DNA of 64,000 bases from Streptomyces noursei (GCF_016917755.1 NZ_CP070326.1:2232001-2296000); one strand, 5' to 3'. Counted from the stretch's first letter, positions 14,609-22,999 are shown. Made by a program: numbers and translations. The notes: generated by a model not told the origin, from the sequence alone.

Positions 14609-14847
14609 GACGTACTCTCCGGACGCTCTGGGGCCTCACCGACCGCATCCTGTATGGCGTCGATGCATGCAGCCAGACCACGCAACATCTCCTCCATCTC
14701 TTCGTAGGTCAGCTCATCCACCCACGCACGAAGTTTGGAGTCCGCCTGCATGGCGTCGAGTTGGCGGTCAAGCTCCGGATACCTGCGGTGCCGGTTCCGT
14801 GCTTCCTCTACCTGAGCGCGCCACCGCGACCACACATCCCCGCTCAT
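14605..14847 (-). CDS. Small charged helical protein
   Basis: The product has 80 residues. The ATG at 14847 overlaps the stop of the upstream gene and is preferred to a longer in-frame start. The sequence is helical and acidic towards the end (WRAQVEEARNRHRRYPELD, LTYEEMEEMLRGLAACIDAI). No family is recognised. It is coupled on both sides by ATGA overlaps. Confidence 0.65.
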   Translation of the reverse strand: MSGDVWSRWRAQVEEARNRHRRYPELDRQLDAMQADSKLRAWVDELTYEEMEEMLRGLAACIDAIQDAVGEAPERPESTS

Positions 14848-15044
14848 GAGCCAGCCGCCTTGTGGTGAGAGTGACGCCGCAACTCGACGTTGCAGTCGGT
14901 CACCTTCGACATGTCCCCACGGGAACGTGCTGCCGCACGTTGCCGGACCAAAGCCCGACACACGTCACACCCGGCAACGGGCTCGGGGTCGGATTTCGCG
15001 GTCGGGTCGGACAGGTGGACGGGGCCACTCAAGCTCGGAGCCAT
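14844..15044 (-). CDS. Small CxxC protein of Streptomyces type
   Basis: The product has 66 residues from an ATG that overlaps the previous stop (TGATG). The core GCDVCRALVRQRAAARSRGDMSK followed by VTDCNVELRRH recurs in the host gene at 24033..24251 (GCAACGALAIQRKAAAEQGD, VTDANVRLRNH), so provirus cargo and chromosome share this family. The function is unknown; it commonly neighbours HTH/DUF397 pairs. Confidence 0.7.
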   Translation of the reverse strand: MAPSLSGPVHLSDPTAKSDPEPVAGCDVCRALVRQRAAARSRGDMSKVTDCNVELRRHSHHKAAGS

Positions 15045-15358
15045 CAGCACCCCACCCCCACACCGTGAATCCAACGCGGCCCCGCTTCGACGCCGTCCGT
15101 CGCCAGCCACAGAGCCCGGCGCCGGGCACGCTGCGAACGCCGCTCCTGGCGCTCCTGGGGCGTCAGGACGTACGGACGGAGGAACGCCACGTCCTCACCC
15201 CGCAGCAACCGCTGTTCGACCGGTACACAGCGGATGGCGAGCGTCGGGGTGTCGGGGAGTTCGGGGGCCGGCGGTGCGTCGGCGGACCGGTGACGCCCGT
15301 GTGCGGGCAGTAAGCGACTCAGCAGCGATCCGAAGATCACTCGGATAGTGTGCAGCAC
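15044..15358 (-). CDS. Basic 104-residue protein of Streptomyces type
   Basis: GTG at 15358 has GGAGG 9 nt upstream; the frame continues further upstream without a better start. The N-terminus is hydrophobic (VLHTIRVIFGSLLSRLLP), the middle contains VPVEQRLLRGEDVAFLRPYVL, and the C-terminus is Arg-rich (QERQERRSQRARRRALWLA). It heads the minus-strand cargo operon and is divergent from the HTH regulator. The function is unknown. Confidence 0.65.
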   Translation of the reverse strand: MLHTIRVIFGSLLSRLLPAHGRHRSADAPPAPELPDTPTLAIRCVPVEQRLLRGEDVAFLRPYVLTPQERQERRSQRARRRALWLATDGVEAGPRWIHGVGVGC

Positions 15359-15628
15359 TGTCGTCAACCTCCATGCGGTTGATGGCCACGCCCCCGGACC
15401 GACGCGCATCGGTTGCGGGGGTCTTCTCATGCCCCGCTGCATCTCCCGTGTGTCGTTGGGGAGTTGACGGGGCCTCATCCCGCAGAGTGCTGGAGAGTGG
15501 AGCATTTTGCAAGACTTCCATCGAAGTCGCTCGGTTGAGTTGACGGACGTTGCAAGTCGCTCACTGTGCTGATTTCATTTCGAGCGCGACGGCATTTCAG
15601 ATTGGCGTCCAAGGGGAAGGGGTGAGGT

Positions 15629-16525
15629 ATGTCGGAAGAGTCAGCGGGGCCAACCGGTTCGACTGTGCCGCGTAGGCAACTCGGCAGATACCTGACCGAA
15701 CTACGCGAACGTGCAGGTCTCACCGCGAAAGCGGCAGCTCACGAGCTGGAGCGATCAACGGCGACGCTGTGGCGTATCGAGTCGGGAAAGACTTCCAGTC
15801 GCAGCCATGAGGTTGAACTCATGTGCCGCGTGTACGGAGCATCAGCAGACCTGACTGAAGCGCTCATGGCTCTGGCGAAAGAAACGAAAGCTCGGGGCTG
15901 GTGGCATGCTTTCGGAGATGTGATTCCCGAAGGGTTTGACCTCTACGTCGGGTTGGAAGAAGCAGCGGCGCAACTTGACGTATATGAAGTCGGGTTGATT
16001 CCGGGCTTGCTTCAAACCGAAGAGTACGCCCGCGTGGTCATTGAAGTAGGCCATGCAGGCGAAGACCCGGCGGAGATTGAGCGCCGAATCCAATTCCGCG
16101 TCAAACGTGGGGTGGTGCTGGCCAGGGTGATTAACCCGCCTAAGGTCACGGTGGTGCTAAACGAGGCTGTTCTACGATGCCCCATCGGCGGACGCGGCGT
16201 CTTCGCAGGTCAGCTGCGCCACCTGGCGCAGGTCAGTGGACTTCCGAACGTGACGATAAGAGTGCTCCCGTTCGACGCTGGTCTACATCAGGGGCTCATG
16301 TCGGGGCAGTTCACCATCTTGCGCTTCCCTCTGAGCGGAAACGGGAAACAAACGGAACCGCCGACTGTCTACGCGGACGGTTACACAGGAGACCTCTATT
16401 TGGATAAACCAAATGAGGTTGAACGCTACGACACAGCATTCAAGGATATTTCAGGTAAGGCGCTGTCCGAGGAAGCATCAAGGCGCCTGATTCTCGAAAC
16501 GGCAGGAAAGTATGAACAGGGCTGA
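15629..16525 (+). CDS. XRE-family regulator with DUF5753 (Scr1-type)
   Basis: The product has 298 residues. Residues ~15..75 are a Cro/CI-type helix-turn-helix (LTAKAAAHELERSTATLWRIESG). The remainder is the DUF5753 sensor domain (YEVGLIPGLLQTEEYARVVIEV, VVLNEAVLRCPIGG, ITIRVLPFDAG-like segment, then GDLYLDKPNEVERYDTAF). Such proteins are paired with DUF397 partners in Streptomyces and act as DNA-binding regulators. Here the partner starts inside the end of this gene. It faces away from the four-gene cargo operon and may control it. It is within the TIRs, so it travels with the element. Confidence 0.92.
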   Translation: MSEESAGPTGSTVPRRQLGRYLTELRERAGLTAKAAAHELERSTATLWRIESGKTSSRSHEVELMCRVYGASADLTEALMALAKETKARGWWHAFGDVIPEGFDLYVGLEEAAAQLDVYEVGLIPGLLQTEEYARVVIEVGHAGEDPAEIERRIQFRVKRGVVLARVINPPKVTVVLNEAVLRCPIGGRGVFAGQLRHLAQVSGLPNVTIRVLPFDAGLHQGLMSGQFTILRFPLSGNGKQTEPPTVYADGYTGDLYLDKPNEVERYDTAFKDISGKALSEEASRRLILETAGKYEQG

Positions 16526-16718
16526 TCTGAATCACGCAACCTGGCGAAAGTCCAGCTACAGCAATTCCAACTCTAACTGCATTGAAGTCGCCGACGGCTT
16601 CTCTGGCCTTGTCCCCGTGCGAGACAGCAAGGACCCGCACGGCCCGGCGCTGGTCTTCCCGGCCGACGACTGGACCTCGTTCGTATCAGCCATCAAGCAG
16701 GGGGAGTTCCCCGGCTGA
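16512..16718 (+). CDS. DUF397 protein, partner of the HTH regulator
   Basis: The product has 68 residues starting 14 nt before the regulator's stop. The family signature is clear: TWRKSSYSNSNSNCIEVAD, then VPVRDSKDPHGPALVF and WTSFVSAIKQGEF. In related pairs the DUF397 protein binds or antagonises the Scr1-type regulator. It is the last gene before the right TIR. Confidence 0.93.
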   Translation: MNRADLNHATWRKSSYSNSNSNCIEVADGFSGLVPVRDSKDPHGPALVFPADDWTSFVSAIKQGEFPG

Positions 16719-16734
16719 GGCGACACACCGTAGG

Positions 16735-16845
16735 CCAACGGCCACCCTCCAACATCACGGAGGGTGGCCGTTCGCATGCCCGGGAGCGCAGGAATGGTTG
16801 ACAGACTCAACCATCGGACAAGAATCTGGTTCTCTCTCTACTCCC
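16735..16845. repeat. Right terminal inverted repeat (111 bp)
   Basis: Exact inverted copy of 900..1010. The mirrored palindromes lie at 16794..16814 and 16737..16772. The end of the element is fixed by loss of identity inside at 16734 and by the target duplication outside. Confidence 0.97.
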
Positions 16846-16859
16846 CTCCCGTGAGTGGG
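16846..16859. repeat. Target-site duplication, right copy (14 bp)
   Basis: ctcccgtgagtggg is identical to 886..899. Joining the two flanks at this sequence rebuilds a continuous composite repeat matching the layout of 31894..32430. Confidence 0.9.
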
Positions 16860-17173
16860 TGGGAAAAACAGGTGAGCGGGGGCTGATGCTGGTGGTCCGG
16901 TGACGGTCACCTCTCGACAACGAACCCGCAGAGGACCACTTACGGGCGCCCCGATTCACCGTTTCCATGACCACCCACGGGAGGGGACGGGTCTGCGGGG
17001 CAGGGGTTGACCGGACGTAAAGCGCAGCAGTCCGGACAACCCCTGCCCCGCAGACCCGTCACCGCACCCGACAGCCCCGCGCAGCGGACCCGCAACACCC
17101 CGCCACCAGGCGGCCCCGGCGCCGCAGGCGCACAAGGCGAACCCCCTACGGCGGGAAAGCCAAAAACGTGGGA
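16860..17173. repeat. Composite palindromic repeat, copy A, right half
   Basis: It parallels 32107..32452 with scattered differences. It contains a hairpin with arms 16986..17016 and 17030..17060 (gacgggtctgcggggcagg...) around the loop gtaaagcgcagca, the complement of the loop in the left hairpin. The tail (gcaggcgcacaaggcgaac, then ctacggcggg) is inverted relative to the left boundary of copy B. There is no coding frame of its own. Confidence 0.8.
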
Positions 17174-17197
17174 AGCCAGCCAAGCGCAGCGGACCGG

Positions 17198-18232
17198 CTA
17201 CCCCACAGGAATACCGGCCTCAAGGTGCAACGGGCACCCCCGCTCCCGCGCCCGTAGGGCCCATCGGAGTCGGTTCCAGCGGACTGGCGGCAGCATGGAC
17301 TCCGCCTCGGCTTCGGTGACGAAGCGCCATTCGCGCAGTTCGGAGCCGGGAAGCAGCAGTTCCCGGATCTGGGCGGCGGTGAGCGTGCCGCCGTCGAAGA
17401 GCAGGCGCAGGCCGCCGAAGCCGGGGGGCTTGGGGGCTTCCCAGTCGAGGACCAACAGCTTGGGGGCGCGCGGGAGTTGGATGCCCAGTTCCTCGGCCAC
17501 CTCGCGTATGCCGGCGCGGGCGGGTGCCTCGCCCGGTTCCACGATGCCGCCGGGGAACTCCCAGCCGGGCTTGTACGTCGGGTCGACCAGGAGGACGCGG
17601 TCCTGGTCGTCGAAGAGGAGCACTCCGGCGGCGAGGGTCTCCGCGGTGGGCTCGGGGGTCTGGACGATGTCGCAGGCGCCGGCGCCGGTGCGGACGGCCT
17701 CGGCGACCCGTTCGGCGGTCTGACGGGGAGTCAGCGCCGAGGTGTCCACGACGTGCGCGTCGCTCTTGAGCCAGTCCAGGGCCTGCGCGTAGGGCTCCAG
17801 GTGTTCCAGGCACCAGCGGCGCACGGACGCGCTGCCCTCAGGGTCGCCGGGCGTCTCCTCACGGCGCTCTATGCGCTCGCGCAGGATCGTTTCCTCCGCA
17901 TGGATCAGGACATGTCGGACGGGTATCCGACGGGCGGCGAGGGAGCCGAAGATCTCGTCGCGGTACTCCTGGCGCAGCAGCGTCATCGGCGTCACCAGCG
18001 GGCCCGGCACCTCGGTGAGCAGTGCCGCCGCGGTGTCCACCACCATGCGCCGCCAGGACGGCAGGTCCTGGTAGTCGTCCACCTCCTCGAACCGCTTGGC
18101 CGGCAGCATCAACCGCAGCCCGCTGCCGAGGAGTTCGGGGTCGTAGAGCGTGCTTCCGGGAAGCAGGTCGAGCAATTCTTGAGCCGCAGTGGTCTTGCCC
18201 GCACCGAACGTGCCGTTCAGCCAGACGATCAC
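17198..18232 (-). CDS. P-loop kinase / NUDIX hydrolase fusion
   Basis: The product has 344 residues. The N-terminal ~190 residues are an AAA/adenylate-kinase-like nucleotide-binding domain with Walker A NGTFGAGKTT (6..15). The C-terminal domain has a NUDIX box GGIVEPGEAPARAGIREVAEELGI (about 226..249) with the REVAEELG core that binds metal for pyrophosphate hydrolysis. The substrate is unknown; fusions of this type occur in Streptomyces. The start is GTG. It is monocistronic and separated by 25 nt from the palindromic repeat. Confidence 0.88.
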   Translation of the reverse strand: MIVWLNGTFGAGKTTAAQELLDLLPGSTLYDPELLGSGLRLMLPAKRFEEVDDYQDLPSWRRMVVDTAAALLTEVPGPLVTPMTLLRQEYRDEIFGSLAARRIPVRHVLIHAEETILRERIERREETPGDPEGSASVRRWCLEHLEPYAQALDWLKSDAHVVDTSALTPRQTAERVAEAVRTGAGACDIVQTPEPTAETLAAGVLLFDDQDRVLLVDPTYKPGWEFPGGIVEPGEAPARAGIREVAEELGIQLPRAPKLLVLDWEAPKPPGFGGLRLLFDGGTLTAAQIRELLLPGSELREWRFVTEAEAESMLPPVRWNRLRWALRARERGCPLHLEAGIPVG

Positions 18233-18524
18233 GGTTTCCCCTCTTCCCTAGACCCAGGTGAGTTGCCCGCAACACCCTGCCACGGAAACGCTCGGGGCCA
18301 CGGGCCGCGCACAGCACCGGGAACACCGCCTCGAAGAACACACCGCACGGGGGATTCCGGTCCGTCTCCCCCGCCGCGAAGCCCCGGCAATCAAGCGCTC
18401 CCCCGCCCCTTCAGCACCGAAACCCCCACCCGCGCACGGCCTCCGGTCGGCCGCGGGCGGGGCGGTACGTCGCATATGCCGGAGTCCCATGGAGATCCCG
18501 GCGTCCGGGGAGCGCCGGCGCGGC

Positions 18525-20588
18525 TCAGCAGGTCCGCAGTCCCGGGACCGGCTGGTCGTTCTCCCCTCCGGTGAGGTAGACGACGCTGACGTAGACACCG
18601 GAATTGCCGCTGTCGTCATCGGTCTTGGCCCACCACACGTTGGTCCACTTCCCGTACGTCTCGCGACGGCCCAGCTTCGCCTGGCAGTAGAAGTAGTTGG
18701 TACCCATGTTGAGGTGGCCGACCTGCTGGAAGGACGCGGTGTAGGAGTTCGCGGTGCGCCACACGTCGCAGTTGGCCTTGCCGCCGCCGACGTCGGTGCA
18801 GGACGGGCCGCGGGTCGGTCCCCCGCCGCCGGTACCGCCGGCCGTGGACCCGGACCCGCCGGTGGTGGTGCCGCCGTGCGCACCACCCGAAGTGCCGCTC
18901 TGACCACCGCCCGAGGCACCGCCGCCGTCCGTGCCGCCCTGGCCGCCGGTCCGGCCCCCGTCGGACTGGCCGCCCGTACTGCCGCCCGGGACACCAGGCT
19001 TGGGGCTGCCGGACGGGGAGGTGTCGCCCGAGGGGCTCGCCGCGTCGGACGGCGACGGGTCGGTGGCCTTGCCGTCGCCACCGACCCCGCCCTTGCCGGC
19101 GGACACGCTCGGTCGGCCCGCCGTCGGCGTGGTGGCCGGTGCCGCCGGGTGCCGTCCGCCCGCGGTGTCCCGGTCACCGGAGCCCCCGCCGACCAGTCCG
19201 TAGGTGATCCCGCCGCCGGCGGCCAGCACCGCGAGGACGGCGGCCGCCGCCAGCAGCACCCGGCGGCGCCGGCGGGCCGGCAGCCGGGTGGTGTCGCCGT
19301 CCGGTCGGCCCGGATACGGGTGCGGGCCGGTGGCCCCGGCCGTGGCCGACGGGTCGTGGGCGGCCCGCGCAGGGGCCTGCGGCGCGTACGGGGCCGGCGG
19401 CTGCGGCACGGGGCCGCCCTGCGCACCGGGCCCGCCGAGCCAGCCGGCCGGCGCCGCGGCGCCCGCGGGACCGGGCACCGGCCCGACCCCCGCCGTGACG
19501 TCCGTGGCGGTGGGCGCGTACGGCAGGCCGGGCTGGGCGACCGACGGCGGGGCGGGCGGCGTCACACCGGGGTCGCGGCCCTCGGCCACCGCCTGGAGCA
19601 TGCTGCGGGCCCGGGCGGCGGACGGGCGGTCGGCCGGGTTCTTGGCCATCAGGGCGTGCAGGACGGGCGTCAGCGGGCCGGCCCGGCGCGGTGTGGGGAG
19701 CGGTTCGGTGACGATCGCGGTCAGCGTCGAGTACACCGACGTACGACGGAACGGCGCGCTGCCGCCCTCGACCGCCGCGTAGAGCGTCATGCCCAGCGAC
19801 CAGATGTCCGAGGCCGGGGTGGGGTCCATGCCCTGGGCGCGCTCGGGCGGCAGGTAGTCCAGCGAACCGACCAGTTCGCCGCTGCGGGTGATGTTGGTGG
19901 TGGCGCCGTCGCCGGGGGCCTCGATGCTGGCGATGCCGAAGTCGGTGAGCACCACCCGCCCCCTCCCGGGGCCCGAACGGCCTGCGGGGCGCCCCCATCC
20001 CTCCAGCAGGACGTTGCCCGGTTTGACGTCGCGGTGCAGCACGCCCACCTGGTGGGCGGCGTCCAGCGCGTCCATCACGGCGGCGCCGATCCGGGCGACC
20101 TCCCGAGGGTCCAGCGGCCCGTGCTCGCCGACTGCGTCGTCCATCGACGGGCCGTCCACCAGTTCCATGACGATGACCGGACGCCCACCCTCCTCGATGA
20201 CGTCGTGGACGGTCACCACGCCGGAGTGCCGGATCCGGGCCGCGGCCCGCGCCTCGCGCTGCATACGGGTGCGCAGGTCGGCGAGTTCGGGCCCGGAGGC
20301 GTCCGTGTAGGCCCGCAGGACCTTGAGCGCGACCTCACGGCCCAGCACCTGGTCGTCGGCCCGGCAGACCACGCCCATGCCGCCGCGGCCGATCCGCCCG
20401 GTGACGCGGTAGCGGCCGCCGAGCACCCGCCCGGTCAGGTCGTCGTCGTTGCCGCGCCGGGGTCCGCTGCGGGAAGCGGCCCGCGGTGCACCGCCGCCGG
20501 GCACCTCACCGGCCGGCCCGGGGCCGTTCGCACCGCCCGCCGCACCGGACCCGTTCGCACCGCGCTGCTCGTGCTCCCCCGAAGTCAC
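18525..20588 (-). CDS. Transmembrane serine/threonine protein kinase
   Basis: The product has 687 residues. A disordered N-terminus of about 45 residues precedes a complete kinase domain: GRIGRGGMGVV glycine loop, VALKVL lysine, HRDVKPGNVLL catalytic loop and DFGIAS metal loop. A Pro/Ala juxtamembrane stretch leads to one membrane span near residue 440 (VLLAAAAVLAVLAAGGG). Outside, a long Gly/Ser/Thr low-complexity linker ends in a ~90-residue domain with four cysteines (CTDVGGGKANCDVW, FYCQAKLG, final C) unlike PASTA repeats. It should phosphorylate cytoplasmic targets in response to an external cue that cannot be predicted. Confidence 0.95.
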   Translation of the reverse strand: MTSGEHEQRGANGSGAAGGANGPGPAGEVPGGGAPRAASRSGPRRGNDDDLTGRVLGGRYRVTGRIGRGGMGVVCRADDQVLGREVALKVLRAYTDASGPELADLRTRMQREARAAARIRHSGVVTVHDVIEEGGRPVIVMELVDGPSMDDAVGEHGPLDPREVARIGAAVMDALDAAHQVGVLHRDVKPGNVLLEGWGRPAGRSGPGRGRVVLTDFGIASIEAPGDGATTNITRSGELVGSLDYLPPERAQGMDPTPASDIWSLGMTLYAAVEGGSAPFRRTSVYSTLTAIVTEPLPTPRRAGPLTPVLHALMAKNPADRPSAARARSMLQAVAEGRDPGVTPPAPPSVAQPGLPYAPTATDVTAGVGPVPGPAGAAAPAGWLGGPGAQGGPVPQPPAPYAPQAPARAAHDPSATAGATGPHPYPGRPDGDTTRLPARRRRRVLLAAAAVLAVLAAGGGITYGLVGGGSGDRDTAGGRHPAAPATTPTAGRPSVSAGKGGVGGDGKATDPSPSDAASPSGDTSPSGSPKPGVPGGSTGGQSDGGRTGGQGGTDGGGASGGGQSGTSGGAHGGTTTGGSGSTAGGTGGGGPTRGPSCTDVGGGKANCDVWRTANSYTASFQQVGHLNMGTNYFYCQAKLGRRETYGKWTNVWWAKTDDDSGNSGVYVSVVYLTGGENDQPVPGLRTC

Positions 20589-20717
20589 CGTGTCGATCCC
20601 CTCGCTACCCGAATACGTGCCCCACAGCGGCCTGTGCGTCCTGGACGCCGGGGCGTTCGCCGCGGCCCCCGGACGGCCGGCATCAGACTACGGGGCGGAG
20701 GGGGGCGGCCGGTGCCC

Positions 20718-21674
20718 TTATGGGGCAGGGGTGAACGCATCGAGACGGGACCGTTGTGCGGCGGCCGCGGCGGCGCCCACCACCCCGGCGTCGGTTCCCA
20801 TTTGGGCGGGGACCACGGTCAGCCCGGAGACGAAGGACAGCGTCGCGTAGTCCCGCAGGGCGGTGCGCAGCGGGTCGAAAAGGACATCCCCGGCGCCCGC
20901 GACCCCGCCGCCGATGACCGCTATGTCGATCTCGACGAGGGTGGCGGTGGCGGCGATGCCGGCGGCCAGCGCCTGGCCGGCCCGTTCGAAGGAGCGCAGC
21001 GCGACGGGGTCGCCGGCGCGCGCCGCGGCGGCGACCGCGGCGGCGCTGGCGTCCCCGTCGGGGCCCGGCCGCCAGCCGTTGGCCAGTGCGCGGCGGGCGA
21101 TGTTGGGGCCGCTGGCGATCCGCTCCACGCAACCGCGCGCGCCGCACGGACACGGGTCGCCGTCGAGGTCGACGCTGATGTGCCCGATGTGGCCCGCGTT
21201 GCCCGAGGGGCCCGGATGCAGCCGACCGTCGAGGACCAGTCCGCCGCCGACCCCGGTGGAGACCACCATGCACAGCGCGTTGTCGTGGCCCCGGGCGGCG
21301 CCCTGCCAGTGCTCCGCCGCGGTCATCGCGACCCCGTCGCCGACCAGCGTCACCGGGAGTTCCCCCACCAGCGCCCGCACCCCGGCGACCAGCGGGAAGT
21401 CGCGCCAGCCGGGGATGTTGACCGGGCTGACGGTGCCGGCCGCGGCGTCCACCGGGCCGGCGCTGCCGATGCCGACGGCCGCCACCCGTGCCCACTGCGG
21501 CGCAGCGGCCAGCTCGCGGACGACCTCGGCCACCGCGCGCATCACGGTGGCCCCGTCCTGGTCCGCGGGGGTCGGCCGGGCGGCCCGGACGACGAGTCTG
21601 CCCTGCGCGTCCACCAGAGCGCCGGCGATCTTGGTGCCGCCAATGTCCAGCGCTGCGCTGAGGTCCGTCTGCAT
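20718..21674 (-). CDS. ROK-family sugar kinase
   Basis: The product has 318 residues. The phosphate-binding start is LDIGGTKIAGALVD, followed by GIGSAGPVD. The ROK zinc motif appears as CPCGARGCVE (a GxC-x-C-G-x-x-G-C-x-E pattern), and the helix carrying GGGVAGAGD closes the ATP site. It is a glucokinase/N-acetylmannosamine-kinase-type enzyme acting on a sugar in the cytoplasm. It is transcribed divergently from a LacI-type regulator with an inverted-repeat operator between them, so its expression is probably sugar controlled. Confidence 0.9.
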   Translation of the reverse strand: MQTDLSAALDIGGTKIAGALVDAQGRLVVRAARPTPADQDGATVMRAVAEVVRELAAAPQWARVAAVGIGSAGPVDAAAGTVSPVNIPGWRDFPLVAGVRALVGELPVTLVGDGVAMTAAEHWQGAARGHDNALCMVVSTGVGGGLVLDGRLHPGPSGNAGHIGHISVDLDGDPCPCGARGCVERIASGPNIARRALANGWRPGPDGDASAAAVAAAARAGDPVALRSFERAGQALAAGIAATATLVEIDIAVIGGGVAGAGDVLFDPLRTALRDYATLSFVSGLTVVPAQMGTDAGVVGAAAAAAQRSRLDAFTPAP

Positions 21675-21749
21675 CGGTGTCGAATTCTCCTGGTGGGCAT
21701 GGAGGGCCGGGGTACCGGCCGGCGTGAGAACGCCAGTCTTCCGGGATTT

Positions 21750-21761
21750 GACAACGTTGTC
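21750..21761. promoter_or_regulatory. Palindromic operator, LacI type
   Basis: gacaacgttgtc is a perfect 12-bp palindrome with the central CG typical of LacI/GalR operators, within the ROK/LacI divergent intergenic region. The adjoining ttgaca could form part of a -35 box, consistent with repression by the neighbouring regulator. Confidence 0.75.
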
Positions 21762-21857
21762 TAGGGGCTATGCTCGTCGCCACACGGCGGCCGGCCGCGC
21801 GCCCTGTCCGGCCGCGCCCGCCACCGCATCCGTCCCCCGCCAGACAGGACCGCACAC

Positions 21858-22898
21858 GTGACCGAGACCGCCCGCGGTACCTCCCATCGCTACGGCACCC
21901 GCCCCACGATGAAGGATGTCGCGGCGCGCGCCGGCGTCGGTCTGAAGACCGTCTCCCGGGTGGTCAACGGCGAACCGGGCGTCACCCCGGACACCGAACG
22001 TCGCGTCCAGGAGGCCATCACCGCGCTCGGCTTCCGCCGCAACGACTCCGCGCGGATCCTGCGCAAGGGCCGGACGGCCAGCATCGGCCTGGTCCTCGAA
22101 GACCTCGCCGACCCCTTCTACGGCCCGCTCAGCCGCGCCGTGGAGGAGGTCGCGCGCAGCCACGGCGCCCTGCTGATCAACGGCTCCAGCGCCGAGGACC
22201 CGGCCCGCGAGCAGGAGTTGGTGCTGGCGCTGTGCGCCCGCCGGGTGGACGGGCTGGTCGTCATCCCGGCCGGCGACGACCACCGCTATCTGGCACCGGA
22301 GATAGCCGCCGGCGTCGCGACCGTCTTCGTCGACCGCCCGGCCGGCCGGATCGACGCCGACGTGGTCCTCTCCGACAACTTCGGCGGCGCCCAGGCCGCC
22401 GTCGCCCACCTGATCGCGCACGGCCACCGCCGGATCGGCTTCATCGGCGACCAGCCGCGCATCCACACCGCCAAGGAGCGGCTGCGCGGCTACCGCACCG
22501 CGATGGCCGACGCCGGGCTTCCGGTCGCCGACTCCTGGGTCTCCCTCGGCCCGACCGCCCCCGACCGGGTCCGCGCCGCGGCCACGGCCATGCTGGCCGC
22601 GCCCGAGCCGGTCACCGCCCTGTTCTCCGGCAACAACCGTGTCACCGTCACCGCCGTCCGGGTCCTGCGCGACCATCCCCGCCCGGTCGCCCTGGTCGGC
22701 TTCGACGACTTCGAACTGGCCGACCTGGTCCACCCCGCCATCACGGTCGTCGCCCAGGACTCCGCCCACCTCGGCCGCACCGCCGCCGGCCTGCTCTTCC
22801 GCCGCCTCGATGGCATCGACGACCCCCCGCAGCGCCTGGAGCTCCCCACCCGGCTGATCCCCCGCGGCTCGGGGGAAATCGGACCACCGGAGGGCTGA
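21858..22898 (+). CDS. LacI-family transcriptional regulator
   Basis: The product has 346 residues. The N-terminal HTH and hinge read MKDVAARAGVGLKTVSRVVN (residues 17..36), then RRNDSARILRKGRTASIGLV. The periplasmic-binding-protein-like domain contains VDGLVVIPAGDD, FIGDQPRIHTAKERLRGY and LVGFDDFELADLVHP, giving a complete effector domain. It is divergent from the ROK kinase; the 12-bp palindrome between them is the likely operator. The effector sugar is unknown. Confidence 0.95.
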   Translation: MTETARGTSHRYGTRPTMKDVAARAGVGLKTVSRVVNGEPGVTPDTERRVQEAITALGFRRNDSARILRKGRTASIGLVLEDLADPFYGPLSRAVEEVARSHGALLINGSSAEDPAREQELVLALCARRVDGLVVIPAGDDHRYLAPEIAAGVATVFVDRPAGRIDADVVLSDNFGGAQAAVAHLIAHGHRRIGFIGDQPRIHTAKERLRGYRTAMADAGLPVADSWVSLGPTAPDRVRAAATAMLAAPEPVTALFSGNNRVTVTAVRVLRDHPRPVALVGFDDFELADLVHPAITVVAQDSAHLGRTAAGLLFRRLDGIDDPPQRLELPTRLIPRGSGEIGPPEG

Positions 22899-22999
22899 CG
22901 GGCCGCACACCCTCCAGGGCTGTCCGCTCCTGATGTGCGAGCGGTGTGCGACCGTTGCGCAGGCTGTGCCACGGCCCTTCCGACCCTGATCCGCCGGAC

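Larger units (their letters stand above)
900..16845. mobile_element. Integrated Cas1-encoding, tectivirus-like (double-jelly-roll) provirus / casposon-like element
   Basis: The 15,946-bp element is delimited by perfect 111-bp TIRs and a 14-bp TSD. The left minus-strand operon (5101..1020) holds a lytic transglycosylase, small structural-type proteins, Cas1 and a small partner. The plus-strand operon (5276..14266) holds the packaging ATPase, capsid protein, tiny membrane proteins, a small HNH-type protein and a family B polymerase. The rightmost 2.5 kb carries Streptomyces-type cargo. Size, TIR length, PolB, DJR-type capsid and ATPase are as in Tectiviridae; Cas1, PolB and TSD length are as in casposons. 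No other recombinase is present. All hallmark genes are open, so it could be active. Virion formation is inference. Confidence 0.9.

Noticed and set aside
16985..17061. Hairpin taken as an ordinary rho-independent terminator
   Set aside because: It lacks a U tract, belongs to a multi-copy composite repeat and carries a conserved loop sequence.
18258..21764. An 1168-codon open frame on the plus strand
   Set aside because: It is antisense to the kinase and ROK genes; its Arg/Gly/Ala composition is the usual shadow of high-GC coding DNA.
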